64,000 nt of DNA from Mesorhizobium neociceri (GCF_013520985.1 NZ_JACDTY010000007.1:62001-126000); one strand, 5' to 3'. Counted from the stretch's first letter, positions 52,830-62,034 are shown. Notes: generated by a model from the sequence alone, not told the origin. Numbers and translations: made by a program.

Positions 52830-53708
52830 ATGAGTGCTGACCGGCTGAAGTTCATCAAGCCGCAGGAGCCACGCCTGGTGCTGGAACCGCCGGTCAGCGA
52901 TGATTGGCTGCATGAAATCAAATATGACGGGTTTCGCGTCCAGCTCATCCTCGACTGGGCCGGCGCCCGGACCTTCACAAAGAACGGGCATGATTGGTCG
53001 AAGCGATTCTGGCCTGTCGTCAACGCCGCGGAAAAGCTGCCGGCGAATTCCTTCATAATCGATGGCGAGATGATAGCGCCCGAGCCAGATGGCCGGCCGA
53101 ACTTCCATCAGATGCATTCCCGCATGACCTGGAATGCCGAATTGCTCGCCTTCGTCGCCTTCGACATCCTGCACAAGGACGGCCAGGACCTGCGCGGGTT
53201 GCCGGCGATCGAGCGCAAGGCGGTCCTCTGGGATCTCGTCAAGCCGGCCGACGGCATCATCCAGTACAGCCAGCATGTCGAAGGCGGCGGCGCCGAATTC
53301 CTCGCCGCGGTCGACGAGATGAACCTCGAAGGCATGGTGTCGAAGCGCCGGGGGAGCCCCTACCGCAGCGGCGAATCCGATGCCTGGGTAAAAACCAAGT
53401 GCTGGGATGTCGACGACCTCGACCTCATCGGTGTGAAACGCCAGTCCGGCAAGCAGACCGAGGGTCTGTTCGCCCGGGACGGCAAGTATGTCGGCAAGGC
53501 CGTGATCGCGACCACTCGCGCCATCAAGGAGCGGCTATGGCAGCGGATAGAGCGCGATCGCACCGCTCAGCCGGCCGGTATCCCCACCGCGGCGGCCGAT
53601 GGCGGCGTCGAATGGGTGAAGCCAGGTATCAAGGCCCGGGTCCGCCACCTGCGCGGCGAGCCGAAACTGCGTCATGCCTCGGTGCAGGACTTCCAAGTGC
53701 AGGATTGA
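52830..53708 (+). CDS. LigD-like ATP-dependent DNA ligase
   Basis: A 292-residue ligase. Motif I EIKYDGFR carries the adenylated Lys31, motif III is VAFDILHKDG, motif IV EGMVSKRRGSPY and motif V WVKTKCW. The OB-fold region is shortened but present. This form resembles the ligase domain of LigD of bacterial end joining, without polymerase or nuclease domains. Lying beyond the late terminator and near attR, it is probably expressed independently. Confidence 0.88.
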   Translation: MSADRLKFIKPQEPRLVLEPPVSDDWLHEIKYDGFRVQLILDWAGARTFTKNGHDWSKRFWPVVNAAEKLPANSFIIDGEMIAPEPDGRPNFHQMHSRMTWNAELLAFVAFDILHKDGQDLRGLPAIERKAVLWDLVKPADGIIQYSQHVEGGGAEFLAAVDEMNLEGMVSKRRGSPYRSGESDAWVKTKCWDVDDLDLIGVKRQSGKQTEGLFARDGKYVGKAVIATTRAIKERLWQRIERDRTAQPAGIPTAAADGGVEWVKPGIKARVRHLRGEPKLRHASVQDFQVQD

Positions 53709-53739
53709 CGCCGTAGGACACCGATCCTATCTCGGTTCG

Positions 53740-54075
53740 ATGTTCAAGCTGCCCGAGATCTCCTACCCGCTCGCGATCGACACGATCGGCAAGTCGCTCG
53801 CCATGGGCGAGGAGCACGAGATCCACTGCCTGAACAATGGCTGCCACCACACCGCCAGGCTCAACATGGTAGCGCTCGGGCATCGCATAGGCTTCGAGCA
53901 TTCGTGCCTGGTGCAGGACATCGGCCGATTCTTCTATTGCCCGCGATGCAGGGAAGCAGGAAGGCCAGACAAGCGCATCGGACTGACCTGCCATCCTTTG
54001 ACCGCTCAACATTCCGAATGGCCACGAGAGCGGCAGCTGCTGCGCGAGAAGTCGATAAGGGCTCGCCCTGAATAG
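53740..54075 (+). CDS. Cys/His-rich zinc protein
   Basis: A 111-residue protein with a CLNNGCHHTARLN pair and a later CPRCREAG pair, a likely zinc ribbon. It lies 31 bases after the ligase gene and may be co-transcribed with it. Function unknown. Confidence 0.65.
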   Translation: MFKLPEISYPLAIDTIGKSLAMGEEHEIHCLNNGCHHTARLNMVALGHRIGFEHSCLVQDIGRFFYCPRCREAGRPDKRIGLTCHPLTAQHSEWPRERQLLREKSIRARPE

Positions 54076-54171
54076 TGGTCTGGACACTTTCGCGAAAAGC
54101 TCAATGATTATGCGGAACGCCCGACTGTCCAGAAAATCCGTAACGTATTGATTTTGTGCATTTCAGGTGCC

Positions 54172-54187
54172 CCGCCTCTGGGCACCA
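54172..54187. other. Prophage attachment core, distal end (attR)
   Basis: CCGCCTCTGGGCACCA, identical to the last 16 bases of tRNA-Phe at 7954-7969, without the rest of the tRNA. It marks the right end of the prophage. Confidence 0.9.
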
Positions 54188-54399
54188 TCCCCTCTTCTCC
54201 CGACAGTCTCTTTTGCCGAAGCATATACGCTTTTGTCTCGGCAACTGCCTGAAATCCTTGGAGATTTTGGCACACAAGGCGCGGTTAGTCGGGTTTCGTG
54301 GAATTTGGGCGTAGTTGGTCCAACGAGGCGGAGGGCTGGTATTTTCGCTGGTATTGGAGATCCTGATGGTATCGATGCAGTCAAATGGAGGTCTCGAAA

Positions 54400-55737
54400 A
54401 TGGCCCTTTCCGACGTGAAATGCCGAAATGCCCGACCCGCTTCCAAGCTCGTGAAATTGACTGACGGTGGCGGGCTCCAGCTTTGGGTGCAGCCTACTGG
54501 ATCTCGCCTATGGCGCCTCGCCTATCGTTTTGGCGGCAAGCAGAAGCTTCTGGCGTTGGGCAGCTATCCGCTCGTCTCCCTCGCTGAGGCACGCGAGGCG
54601 CGCGATACCGCCAAACGTCTCCTCCTACGTGGCATCGACTCCGCACAAGAGCGTAAGTTGCAAAAGGCTTCGGCAGAGGACACCTTTCGGTTAATCGCGG
54701 AGGACTATGTCGACAAGCTGAAGAAGGAGGGACGTGCCGACCGGACCATCACCAAGGTCAAATGGTTGCTCGATTTTGCCTATCCAACGTTTGGGGACAA
54801 AAGCGTTCGGGAGATCGATCCGGCCACAATTCTTGCCGCTCTCCGCACCGTGGAAGTTCGCGGTCGATACGAGTCGGCCAGGCGACTGCGCTCCACCATC
54901 GGCAGCGTGTTTCGATATGCAATCGCAACCGCACGCGCCAATGTAGATCCTACGATCGCCCTGAGGGGCGCACTTATCGGTCCGACGGTGACGCCGCGTG
55001 CCGCGGTGACCGATCCTAGGGCCCTAGGAGGCTTGTTGAGGGCGATCAATGCATTTGACGGACAGCCTACAACCCGAGCCGCCCTGAAGCTGATGGCCCT
55101 GCTGTTTCCCCGCCCCGGCGAGCTCCGCGCGGCCGGATGGGACGAGTTCGATTTCGAAAGCTCGGTGTGGAGCATCCCTGAAGGGCGCATGAAGATGAGG
55201 CGGCCCCACCGCGTACCTCTCTCCAGGCAGGCTGTCGGGGTCCTGACCTCACTTAGAGAAATCTCTGGTGGTGAAGCGCTGTTGTTTCCTAGCGTTCGAT
55301 CGGGCTCGCGTCCGATTTCCGACAACACGCTTAACGCTGCCCTTCGCCGTATGGGGTATGGCAAGGAAGAAGCTACCGCACACGGTTTTCGAGCAACGGC
55401 ATCAACTCTGCTAAACGAATGCGGAAAATGGCATCCCGACGCCATAGAGCGGCAGCTGGCCCATATTGAGAACAACGACGTTCGTCGCGCCTACGCCCGG
55501 GCAGAGCACTGGGAAGAGCGCATCAAGATGATGCAATGGTGGGCCGATTATCTGGACGAGCTCGAGAGCAAAAACCAGCGCGTGATCCCAATCGGGAGAC
55601 GAGGCGAATCCGCCGTCCACACACCGTCGCGAGAATTCACTTTGAGCCCAACATCCACGGTTCACCAAGCGCCGAGGCGAATCTCCCAGCTCCCAAAACC
55701 CATGCTGATGTCGGAAGACGCCGGAACTGAGGACTAA
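54400..55737 (+). CDS. P4-type tyrosine integrase of a second element
   Basis: A 445-residue integrase of the P4/DUF4102 type: N-terminal arm domain (LTDGGGLQLWVQPTGSRLWRLAYR), catalytic Arg238 in FPRPGEL, His328 and Arg331 in HGFRATAS, His355 and Tyr365 in the AYARAEHW box. TGGAGG nine bases before sets the ATG at 54400. It begins about 210 bases beyond the tRNA-Phe core repeat, the standard P4 position, so a genomic island probably used the same site. Confidence 0.9.
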   Translation: MALSDVKCRNARPASKLVKLTDGGGLQLWVQPTGSRLWRLAYRFGGKQKLLALGSYPLVSLAEAREARDTAKRLLLRGIDSAQERKLQKASAEDTFRLIAEDYVDKLKKEGRADRTITKVKWLLDFAYPTFGDKSVREIDPATILAALRTVEVRGRYESARRLRSTIGSVFRYAIATARANVDPTIALRGALIGPTVTPRAAVTDPRALGGLLRAINAFDGQPTTRAALKLMALLFPRPGELRAAGWDEFDFESSVWSIPEGRMKMRRPHRVPLSRQAVGVLTSLREISGGEALLFPSVRSGSRPISDNTLNAALRRMGYGKEEATAHGFRATASTLLNECGKWHPDAIERQLAHIENNDVRRAYARAEHWEERIKMMQWWADYLDELESKNQRVIPIGRRGESAVHTPSREFTLSPTSTVHQAPRRISQLPKPMLMSEDAGTED

Positions 55738-55794
55738 GTGGTAGACCCGGAGGGTAGCGGGTGGTTCACCAAGCCCATGCCGCTCGATGGCGCC

Positions 55795-56288
55795 TGGCTA
55801 AGCTGAAGAATGCCCGCCGCCTGCTCGCTCGCTTCGACGCCACCAGCCTTGAATGCCTTGTTGACGACCTCGGTTGCAATAGCAACCTCGCAGAAGCTTG
55901 GCGTACAGGTCGACCGTCTGCGTAAGACCGGAGCGCGTGTCTGTTGCGATCTGATTTAGCTGGTCGAGCGATCTTGCTGAACGCCGCTAACCACAGCGGG
56001 CGCGGCAATCTTGCCAGCCGTCGTCCACGCGTCGGCATAGTCCTTGATCTTGTCGACGGCAAAGGCCCCGGCAAAACCTGCCGCGCCCGTCTCGAGGCTG
56101 TCAGGTCCGGCTACCGAAAAGCCGCCAAACTTAAGCCCATCGCTGAGCTTCTTGTTTGTCTCCTTGAACTGCTTTTGGATGTCCGCAAGCTGCTATTTGG
56201 CCGTGGAATTGGCCTTTGTAAGCGCGCGTTCGAACTTGGCCGTGGAAGCTTCAAGGCTAACTATTAGCCCTCTAAGTCAGTCGCCATA
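55795..56288 (-). pseudogene. Tape-measure protein relic of another prophage
   Basis: On the minus strand, pieces of a phage tape measure N terminus can be read: VSLEASTAKFERALTKANS, stop TAG, QLADIQKQFKETNKKLSDGL, IKDYADAWTTAGKIAA, then after a frame change SLDQLNQIATDTRSGLTQTV and finally VVNKAFKAGG.EASEQAAG. At least two in-frame stops and two frameshifts disable it. It is not part of the intact prophage, which has its own complete tape measure. Confidence 0.75.
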
Positions 56289-56690
56289 TGCGCCCCCGAA
56301 GGCATGCGGCGACGTTCCGGCTCGGCGGCAGGTTGGGCAGTCATCGGGATGTTTTCCTCAAGGAAAAAAGGGAGCGATAAGTCAGACTTACTGATTTATC
56401 GGCAGCGACCATTATTTAAAACAAGACGTTACTGTCCGTTTACTGGAAGACAGAGTTTGCATAGAAAAGAGGCAGACGGCATGTGATTCGCTGTCTGCCT
56501 CTGTCTGTTGCGTACTCACGGTCGTGTGGTGCCGAGTGGACGAACAAAGACCGCGAGTCCGCTCCTTGGCAGGTCGGTAGCTAGCGTCCTGAGGCTTACT
56601 TGGCAAGCCGCAGGAGCTACGAAATGGTCAGACATCCTCTCAAGCGCTACCATTCTCAATCGCTCCGCAATATCGAAAGGAGCAATTCCA
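56289..56690. other. Intergenic stretch with hairpin, no gene seen
   Basis: A stem AGGCAGAC / GTCTGCCT near 56470-56501 is the only clear structure. AT content is higher than in the core genome. No convincing ORF. Confidence 0.45.
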
Positions 56691-56954
56691 ATGACAGACG
56701 TGCAGGTTACTTGTATCAACAAAGTTCCACGTGAGAACAAACACGAGGGTATTACGCACCTCGGCAATTCCACCGGCAAATGGACCAGATCTCAGGTAAT
56801 CCAGTGGATCGAGGACGGCACCAACACATTCTACACGATGGTTGGCGGCAAACGCGCTAACGTCCTTGTGGTCAATGGACCGAATGGCAAATACGTCCGC
56901 ACTCATGCCGACGGGACGTACAACGATAACTTGTTGGCGCTTACTGAGTGTTAG
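56691..56954 (+). CDS. DUF3892 protein
   Basis: An 87-residue protein (MTDVQVTCINKVPRENKHEGITHLGNSTGKWTRSQVIQWIEDG, then ANVLVVNGPNGKYVRTHADG) matching DUF3892, a small family with no known function. AAAGGAG precedes the ATG. It stands alone among broken genes. Confidence 0.82.
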   Translation: MTDVQVTCINKVPRENKHEGITHLGNSTGKWTRSQVIQWIEDGTNTFYTMVGGKRANVLVVNGPNGKYVRTHADGTYNDNLLALTEC

Positions 56955-57039
56955 TAAGGAAATAGTCAAAGTACGCGCTGCCGGACTGCTAAGGCCGGCA
57001 GCGCAACCAATTATTTTTTGCGCGGATCGGATACGACTG

Positions 57040-57333
57040 ATGCCGTCATTTATTGCCTCATATGACCTCAAACCAGGCAGGATCCCCATGGCGAATTCAT
57101 CAATCAGGCGATCAGCCGCGGTTGGAAGATCGAAATATGGGGAGGCAGGACCAAAAAGTGGTACCGCCTGCCCAATACAACACTTATCGGTGACTTCTTA
57201 ACAATACAGGCCGCCCAAGAGGCATTTGATGCAGCAAAAGTAGCCGCTGGCCAAAAGGCTAAAAATAACTGTCGTCGTCGAGAAGCACATCGTCGCCGAG
57301 TATCCTTCAGCGAAATTCACCTCCAACGAATAA
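57040..57333 (+). pseudogene. Frameshifted small gene (SYDL / YRLPNTTL family)
   Basis: MPSFIASYDLKPGR is followed in the next frame by DPHGEFINQAISRGWKIEIW and WYRLPNTTLIGDFLTIQAAQ, and in a third frame by KITVVVEKHIVAEYPSAKF before the stop at 57331. I recall these segments from one family of small hypothetical proteins. Two frame changes (near 57087 and about 57255) break it, unless sequence errors are involved. Confidence 0.55.
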
Positions 57334-57488
57334 TAGCCAAGAACGGGATTGGCGGAGGACCCCTCCCCCTGGGATCGTTGACTTCTAGCGCTTTCCAAAG
57401 CGACTAACCGAATCCACCAACCGTTCCTCGCGAACTCGTCGTTTCGCGCCGGTTTGAATGTTTGCTGCGATATCGCTACGCCTCTGCC

Positions 57489-57761
57489 CTAGGTCTTCGG
57501 GGGGCCGCAGCGTCCTTTGAGAACTGCAATTTCGGTTTCGTGATCGCCGCCCGACATTGACGACATGGGAACACCGATCAGGAACACACCAAGGGCGTCA
57601 CCAGTCGCCGCCTTGTTCTGTTGATTGGTCAGAAGCGCCAACCGCTCTCGATCTGCTTGTGTGCAAGGACCAGCATTAGGAACCCCTGCTATTTTGTCCG
57701 GTGGCGTGGCGCAGCCTACAAGGCAAACGAACGCAGCGACGGTCACAGCAAATCGCTTCAT
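57489..57761 (-). CDS. Small lipoprotein
   Basis: A 90-residue precursor with a lipobox (CLVGC, Cys17), so anchored to a membrane after processing. The mature part is short, with two more Cys residues. Not recognised; resembles entry-exclusion or other small lipoproteins of mobile elements only in size. Confidence 0.65.
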   Translation of the reverse strand: MKRFAVTVAAFVCLVGCATPPDKIAGVPNAGPCTQADRERLALLTNQQNKAATGDALGVFLIGVPMSSMSGGDHETEIAVLKGRCGPPKT

Positions 57762-57888
57762 GATTCCCCCAAAACCCTAACCCTTGACCAACTTTGCTTA
57801 GTGCAGCGCGAACCGCAAGCACCCCAACAAGGAATCGACAACAAAAAGCAAATGGCGCATTATGCCTTCGGTGTCGGGGGATACCTCA

Positions 57889-58227
57889 ATGCATTTGCGC
57901 TTGTATTTTGCCGCAGCGACTGCGGTTCTCACGTCCGGCTGTGCTGCCGACTATTTGAACAATTACGACACGATGACGCTCGCGTCAGGTGATGCAAATA
58001 GAACAAATTCACTTCTGCAAACCGTCGACCCGTTCAACCCAAACAGCAACAACACGCATATTGAGGGTGACGGGCAACGCAGCGTCGCTGTGGTTCAGCA
58101 ATACAGATCGCCGGCATCTGGTGGCGGAGGCTACTCGGGCAACTGCCCTACCGACAACAACGTGGCGGCGGACGGCTCTCGCTGCGGCAAGCGATCCGCT
58201 GAAAGCCGTCCAGGCGGCGCAATGTGA
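57889..58227 (+). CDS. Lipoprotein
   Basis: A 112-residue precursor with a lipobox (LTSGC, Cys18), then AADYLNNYDTMTLASGDANRTN and a conserved-looking VDPFNPNSNNTHIEGDGQR stretch, and a Gly/Ser-rich end. Its stop overlaps the GTG of the nuclease gene, suggesting coupled expression. Similar short lipoproteins occur in conjugative elements; the role here is unknown. Confidence 0.68.
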   Translation: MHLRLYFAAATAVLTSGCAADYLNNYDTMTLASGDANRTNSLLQTVDPFNPNSNNTHIEGDGQRSVAVVQQYRSPASGGGGYSGNCPTDNNVAADGSRCGKRSAESRPGGAM

Positions 58228-59075
58228 TCGCTATCGATAGATCGCGCAATCGCTCTCACCAGTGGCGGCGGCGCACTGGTGCGAAACGCACACGTGCTAG
58301 GCGATGGGCAAGCGTGCCGCTTCGTCTCGTGCTCGTGACGGTGGCCGCGACCTCTGCCTTGGTGACGCAGTTCGTCATGCACAACAGCGGATCGTTGCCG
58401 GAAATCAATCTGCAAAACCTGATCAAGCCGAAGCCCGTAGAGATTGTAGGCGTGGCGTCTGTAATCGATGGCGACACGATCGAGGTTCACGGGCAGCGTG
58501 TGCGGTTCAACGGGATCGACGCACCCGAGAGCCGGCAGTATTGCAACGACGCAAAGGGTTTCGAATACCCTTGCGGCCGACGTTCCGCCGAAGCGCTGGA
58601 CGGCTTCCTAGCGGCCTCCAAGCCGGTCCAGTGCGCATTCGTTACATGGGATCGCTATGGACGCTTTGTCGGCGATTGCGTGCGAGCTGATGGCGCCAGC
58701 GTGGCGGCATGGATGGTCGAGCACGGACAAGCGCTTGATTGGCCGAAATACAGCAATGGTGCCTATGCTGCGCAACAGGCGAAGGCCAAGGCGTCAAAGG
58801 TTGGCCTGTGGGTAGGATCCTTTCAAGTGCCATGGGATTGGCGAGCGCAACCTAGTGATGACGTGCAAACACCATCAGCACCGCTCTTTGCGCTCGGAAG
58901 CGGCAATGCGGGCTGCAACATCAAAGGCAACATCTCGGCCGAAGGCGAGCGCATCTATCACGTGCCGGGACAGAAGTATTACAGCGTCACTGTGATCAAC
59001 CAAGCCAAAGGCGAAAGATGGTTCTGCTTGGAAGCGGAAGCCATGGCGGCCGGTTGGCGGCGGTCGAAGCGGTGA
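58224..59075 (+). CDS. Membrane-anchored thermonuclease-like protein (SNase)
   Basis: A 283-residue protein from a GTG overlapping the lipoprotein stop. A basic cytosolic start and one transmembrane helix (about 33-52) are followed by an SNase domain (residues 72-200: VIDGDTIEVHGQRVRFNGIDAPES, TWDRYGRFVGDCV, AWMVEHGQALDW). The extra C-terminal domain (CNIKGNISAEGERIYHVPG) resembles those of plasmid-type thermonuclease proteins. It should act on nucleic acids outside the inner membrane. Confidence 0.82.
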   Translation: MIAIDRSRNRSHQWRRRTGAKRTRARRWASVPLRLVLVTVAATSALVTQFVMHNSGSLPEINLQNLIKPKPVEIVGVASVIDGDTIEVHGQRVRFNGIDAPESRQYCNDAKGFEYPCGRRSAEALDGFLAASKPVQCAFVTWDRYGRFVGDCVRADGASVAAWMVEHGQALDWPKYSNGAYAAQQAKAKASKVGLWVGSFQVPWDWRAQPSDDVQTPSAPLFALGSGNAGCNIKGNISAEGERIYHVPGQKYYSVTVINQAKGERWFCLEAEAMAAGWRRSKR

Positions 59076-59174
59076 CGACCCGATTGCGCCCAGGGAAGCT
59101 CGGCTCTTTCACCTCTGAACTCCGCTATTGACCACCAGCGAAATAGCTTCATCAAACAATGGGAGAAAATTCAA

Positions 59175-59669
59175 ATGAACTTGGCAGGTATGCATCCCGC
59201 AGAATCTGAATCTCAGCCCTCCGAAGCCAGTGACATAGTAATTCGGAGTTATACGTCGATTGGCTCGATGCAAGGTCTTGGCAAGATTGAAGTAGAAGCG
59301 CGCGAAGCTTTTGTCCCCGAGCGCAGACACGCGGCCTATTTCATTCGAATTGCAGCAGAAACTATGGGCGATTACCCTCAATCGTCGGCGACGGCGATAC
59401 AGCACGACAACATTGATAAGCTTCTCGTTGCGATTGATAAACTATCCAACGTAAGCATTAAATCAGATAGATTTGCCTTTTATGAAGTTGAATTCGAAAT
59501 CGACGGCCTGAAGATTATCGTATTTAACGACGGGCGAGGACGAACCATGTTCAATATATTTCCGGGAAACATCTCTGTTACGTTCACAGCACTCCACCGT
59601 ATTGCAGAGTTGAGAGAGCTAATCGTGAAGGCAAAAAAACATCTCGACGCACACAAAATCGAATACTAG
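59175..59669 (+). CDS. Hypothetical protein, lower GC
   Basis: A 164-residue protein (IVIRSYTSIGSMQGLGKIEVEAREAFVPERR..) with a beta-rich C-terminal half. Codon use is richer in A/T than the neighbours, suggesting foreign origin. GGGAGAA lies upstream. Not recognised. Confidence 0.65.
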   Translation: MNLAGMHPAESESQPSEASDIVIRSYTSIGSMQGLGKIEVEAREAFVPERRHAAYFIRIAAETMGDYPQSSATAIQHDNIDKLLVAIDKLSNVSIKSDRFAFYEVEFEIDGLKIIVFNDGRGRTMFNIFPGNISVTFTALHRIAELRELIVKAKKHLDAHKIEY

Positions 59670-59802
59670 TATCGATTTTCAGACCCCGTTGCGTCCTCAT
59701 AGAGTGCGTTTCGTTGAACTCCGCCAATGGCGGACAATCCTTCCGCCTCTGGCATTGAATTTTAATCGCTTTTCAGCGCGACCAACCTATTCCAGCAATC
59801 AT

Positions 59803-60030
59803 TCATTGGAGATGCACAAGCTTCATAGTGTCTTCGCCGTGCAATTCCGCGAGGCTGCGGCCGGCAACGCGTTGTTTGTAGAACTGTTGACCGCAGGCGG
59901 AGCCGGCCGGTTCAAGCCTGTCGCCAATGCGTCCAAGGCTACGCTTCCACTGTTCTTGCCCCGTAGGCAGCACGTCCGCCTTGTTCACCATGGCTTCGTG
60001 GTCGATTATTTCGGCGGGGATATGCCGATT
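59803..60030 (-). pseudogene. Likely gene remnant
   Basis: A protein-like minus-strand frame (HIPAEIIDHEAMVNKADVLPTGQEQW..GQQFYKQRVAGRSLAELH) continues open upstream to about 60110 without an ATG (KWDKSADGFAGAGGESHYWLRCRAKVN), as if the 5' part of a gene had been lost. Function unknown. I see nothing else in 60034-60304. Confidence 0.35.
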
Positions 60031-60304
60031 CACCTTTGCACGGCATCGGAGCCAGTAGTGGCTCTCACCGCCAGCCCCCGCAAAGCCGTCCGCCGACTTG
60101 TCCCACTTCTCGCTTTCCTGCCGTGATCACACCTTGACACATTGCTGCCAGTTTATGCCGAACAAACGAGTCAGGCCGCTTCCGCTTACCGAGGCTCTTG
60201 TTATTTTAGCCCAACACGATCTCCTCGCTACGAATTGGCAACTAGGATGTGGCTTTGCGCTTCGATACCAACACGCCTGGATTACCAGGACCGAGGCAGC
60301 GTCC

Positions 60305-60556
60305 ATGAAGAGTGACGCAATCTCGTATGCCCCACGAGGGCTATCTCGTGAGGAAGCGGCTCGTTACATCGGTGTCGGATCGACGCTTTTTGACGAGATG
60401 GTCGCCGATGGGCGGATGCCCCAGCCCAAGCGCATCAACAGCCGCGCTGTCTGGGATCGTGTTGCCCTGGATATTGCTTTCACCTCGTTGCCGGACAAAG
60501 ATAGCGGCCTTCAAGAGCTGTTGGAACGAAGCAAACGGGACGTAGAAAAAAGATAG
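60305..60556 (+). CDS. Excisionase/AlpA-like protein of a third element
   Basis: An 83-residue protein with the same HTH-wing core as the gene at 9148-9393: APRGLSREEAARYIGVGSTLFDEMV and GRMPQPKRINSRAVWD. It lies upstream of an XRE-like gene and an integrase pointing at a tRNA, so it is probably the directionality factor of that element. Confidence 0.8.
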   Translation: MKSDAISYAPRGLSREEAARYIGVGSTLFDEMVADGRMPQPKRINSRAVWDRVALDIAFTSLPDKDSGLQELLERSKRDVEKR

Positions 60557-60621
60557 CAATTACGCTTGTTGCGTATACGCTGCAGACGTAGTACGATAAT
60601 AGCGCGTGCGGAAGGCATGAC

Positions 60622-60831
60622 GTGAACGAGAATGAGAAACTTGCGCAAGACGTGAAAGCATGGCGGGCCAAGGAAGGGTTCACTGCCGCAGCCGCGGCCA
60701 AGGTGCTGGGAATACCGAAGCGCACCTTTGAAGGCATAGAGCAAGGAAGAGGCTTTCCTTACCCGGTACTCCTGCGCGTTGCCATCGAAAGCGAAACCCG
60801 TTCGCTAGGGGCAAATCTGAAAGGGTCCTGA
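60622..60831 (+). CDS. Small XRE-like HTH protein
   Basis: A 69-residue protein from a GTG (NENEKLAQDVKAWRAKEGFTAAAAAKVLGIPKRTFEGIEQGRGF), a lambda-repressor-like HTH. It lies 12 bases before the integrase and may control it. Confidence 0.75.
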   Translation: MNENEKLAQDVKAWRAKEGFTAAAAAKVLGIPKRTFEGIEQGRGFPYPVLLRVAIESETRSLGANLKGS

Positions 60832-60843
60832 AAGGAGCATTTG

Positions 60844-62034
60844 ATGGCTCGCCCATTTAAGGACGCCAGTTACCCTGGGGTATCTTCGCGCTTCAAGAAC
60901 GGCAAGCTAATCTATCGGTACCGCGCAAAGGGCATGCCTGAAATCCACCTTCCCGGTAAGCCAGGAGATCCCGAGTTCGAGGTGGTTTACGAGAAGGCCA
61001 CGCAGGGCCAACATAAGAATGCAGTTATTATCGATTTGCCCGGTCGGGCACTGCCAAAAACATTTGGCCATGCCGCGCGTCGACTTGAGACCACGATGGA
61101 GTGGCTGGATTTTGATGAAGCAACGCAGCGGAAGAATGCGCGACTGATCGAGCGCTTTCTCAGCCTGAAGGTTGATCCTGCATATCCGCTGACGTGGCGC
61201 GAAACGCCAGTCGAACACCTCGACGCCGATCGGCTTCGCGCCATAATTGAAGGCATCTTCAGAACAAACCGTACGGTCGCCAAACACATGTTGGTGGCCA
61301 TAAAGAAGCTTGTATGGGTCGCGACCGACATCGAAAAATGGATAAAGCCGCAGGACGATCCCTCGTTGTCCATCCGCGTGCGAGTGCCCAAATCGACCAG
61401 GAACCCGGCCTGGCCGATCGCGACGCGCGAAAGGTTCGAGGAGAGACACCCCATCGGGACAGCCGCACGCACCTGCTACGCACTCGGCTTCTGGCTTGGA
61501 AATCGTCGCGGCGATATCGCTGCTCTTGCGTGGGATGATCTTCTAACCGAAGAGATCGAACTGTTCGACGGCTCGCTGGTGCTAATCGAGGCCTTTGATT
61601 TCCGTCAGAAGAAGAACCGCAACCGCCATGGCGGGCGGGAGATGTTCATTCCAGTCGTCGACAAGCTAGCTGCGGCCTTGGATCCGCTCGATCGCTCGAA
61701 AGGCGGCACTGTCTTGAAGAACGCCTATGGCAGATCATTTTCGGAAAAGAGCCTGACAGGTATGATGCAGCACTGGACGCGGCAGGCGGGAATTCCTGCC
61801 GGCTACACGCTCCATGGCCTGCGCCGCACCTTCGGCACCTACCTCGCTGAATGCAACATCCAAGCGCGGGCCATCATGGAAGCGATGGGCCATTCCTCCA
61901 TGACTGTAACTGATGAATATGTGCGTGAGGCCAACAAGAAGCGGATCGCGGTTGATATTGCTCGCGCTATCAACGAGCGCGAGGCGAAACGGGATGCCAT
62001 GAAGCGACGGGCAAACCTCCGCATCGTCAGATAA
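60844..62034 (+). CDS. Tyrosine integrase beside tRNA-Ile2
   Basis: A 396-residue recombinase with catalytic Arg221 (LGNRRGD), His324 and Arg327 (LHGLRRTFG), His350 (MGHSSM) and Tyr359 (DEYVRE). It points towards the 3' end of the tRNA 99 bases downstream, the same geometry as the prophage integrase at tRNA-Phe. AAGGAG supports the ATG at 60844 over a TTG three bases upstream. The other end of its element was not found. Confidence 0.9.
   Translation: MARPFKDASYPGVSSRFKNGKLIYRYRAKGMPEIHLPGKPGDPEFEVVYEKATQGQHKNAVIIDLPGRALPKTFGHAARRLETTMEWLDFDEATQRKNARLIERFLSLKVDPAYPLTWRETPVEHLDADRLRAIIEGIFRTNRTVAKHMLVAIKKLVWVATDIEKWIKPQDDPSLSIRVRVPKSTRNPAWPIATRERFEERHPIGTAARTCYALGFWLGNRRGDIAALAWDDLLTEEIELFDGSLVLIEAFDFRQKKNRNRHGGREMFIPVVDKLAAALDPLDRSKGGTVLKNAYGRSFSEKSLTGMMQHWTRQAGIPAGYTLHGLRRTFGTYLAECNIQARAIMEAMGHSSMTVTDEYVREANKKRIAVDIARAINEREAKRDAMKRRANLRIVR

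Noticed and set aside
57198..57398. 66-codon minus-strand ORF
   Set aside because: Cys/Phe-rich composition without a ribosome site, overlapping the frameshifted plus-strand relic.
59689..60126. 145-codon plus-strand ORF
   Set aside because: The protein has shadow-like composition, and the opposite strand gives a more protein-like reading.
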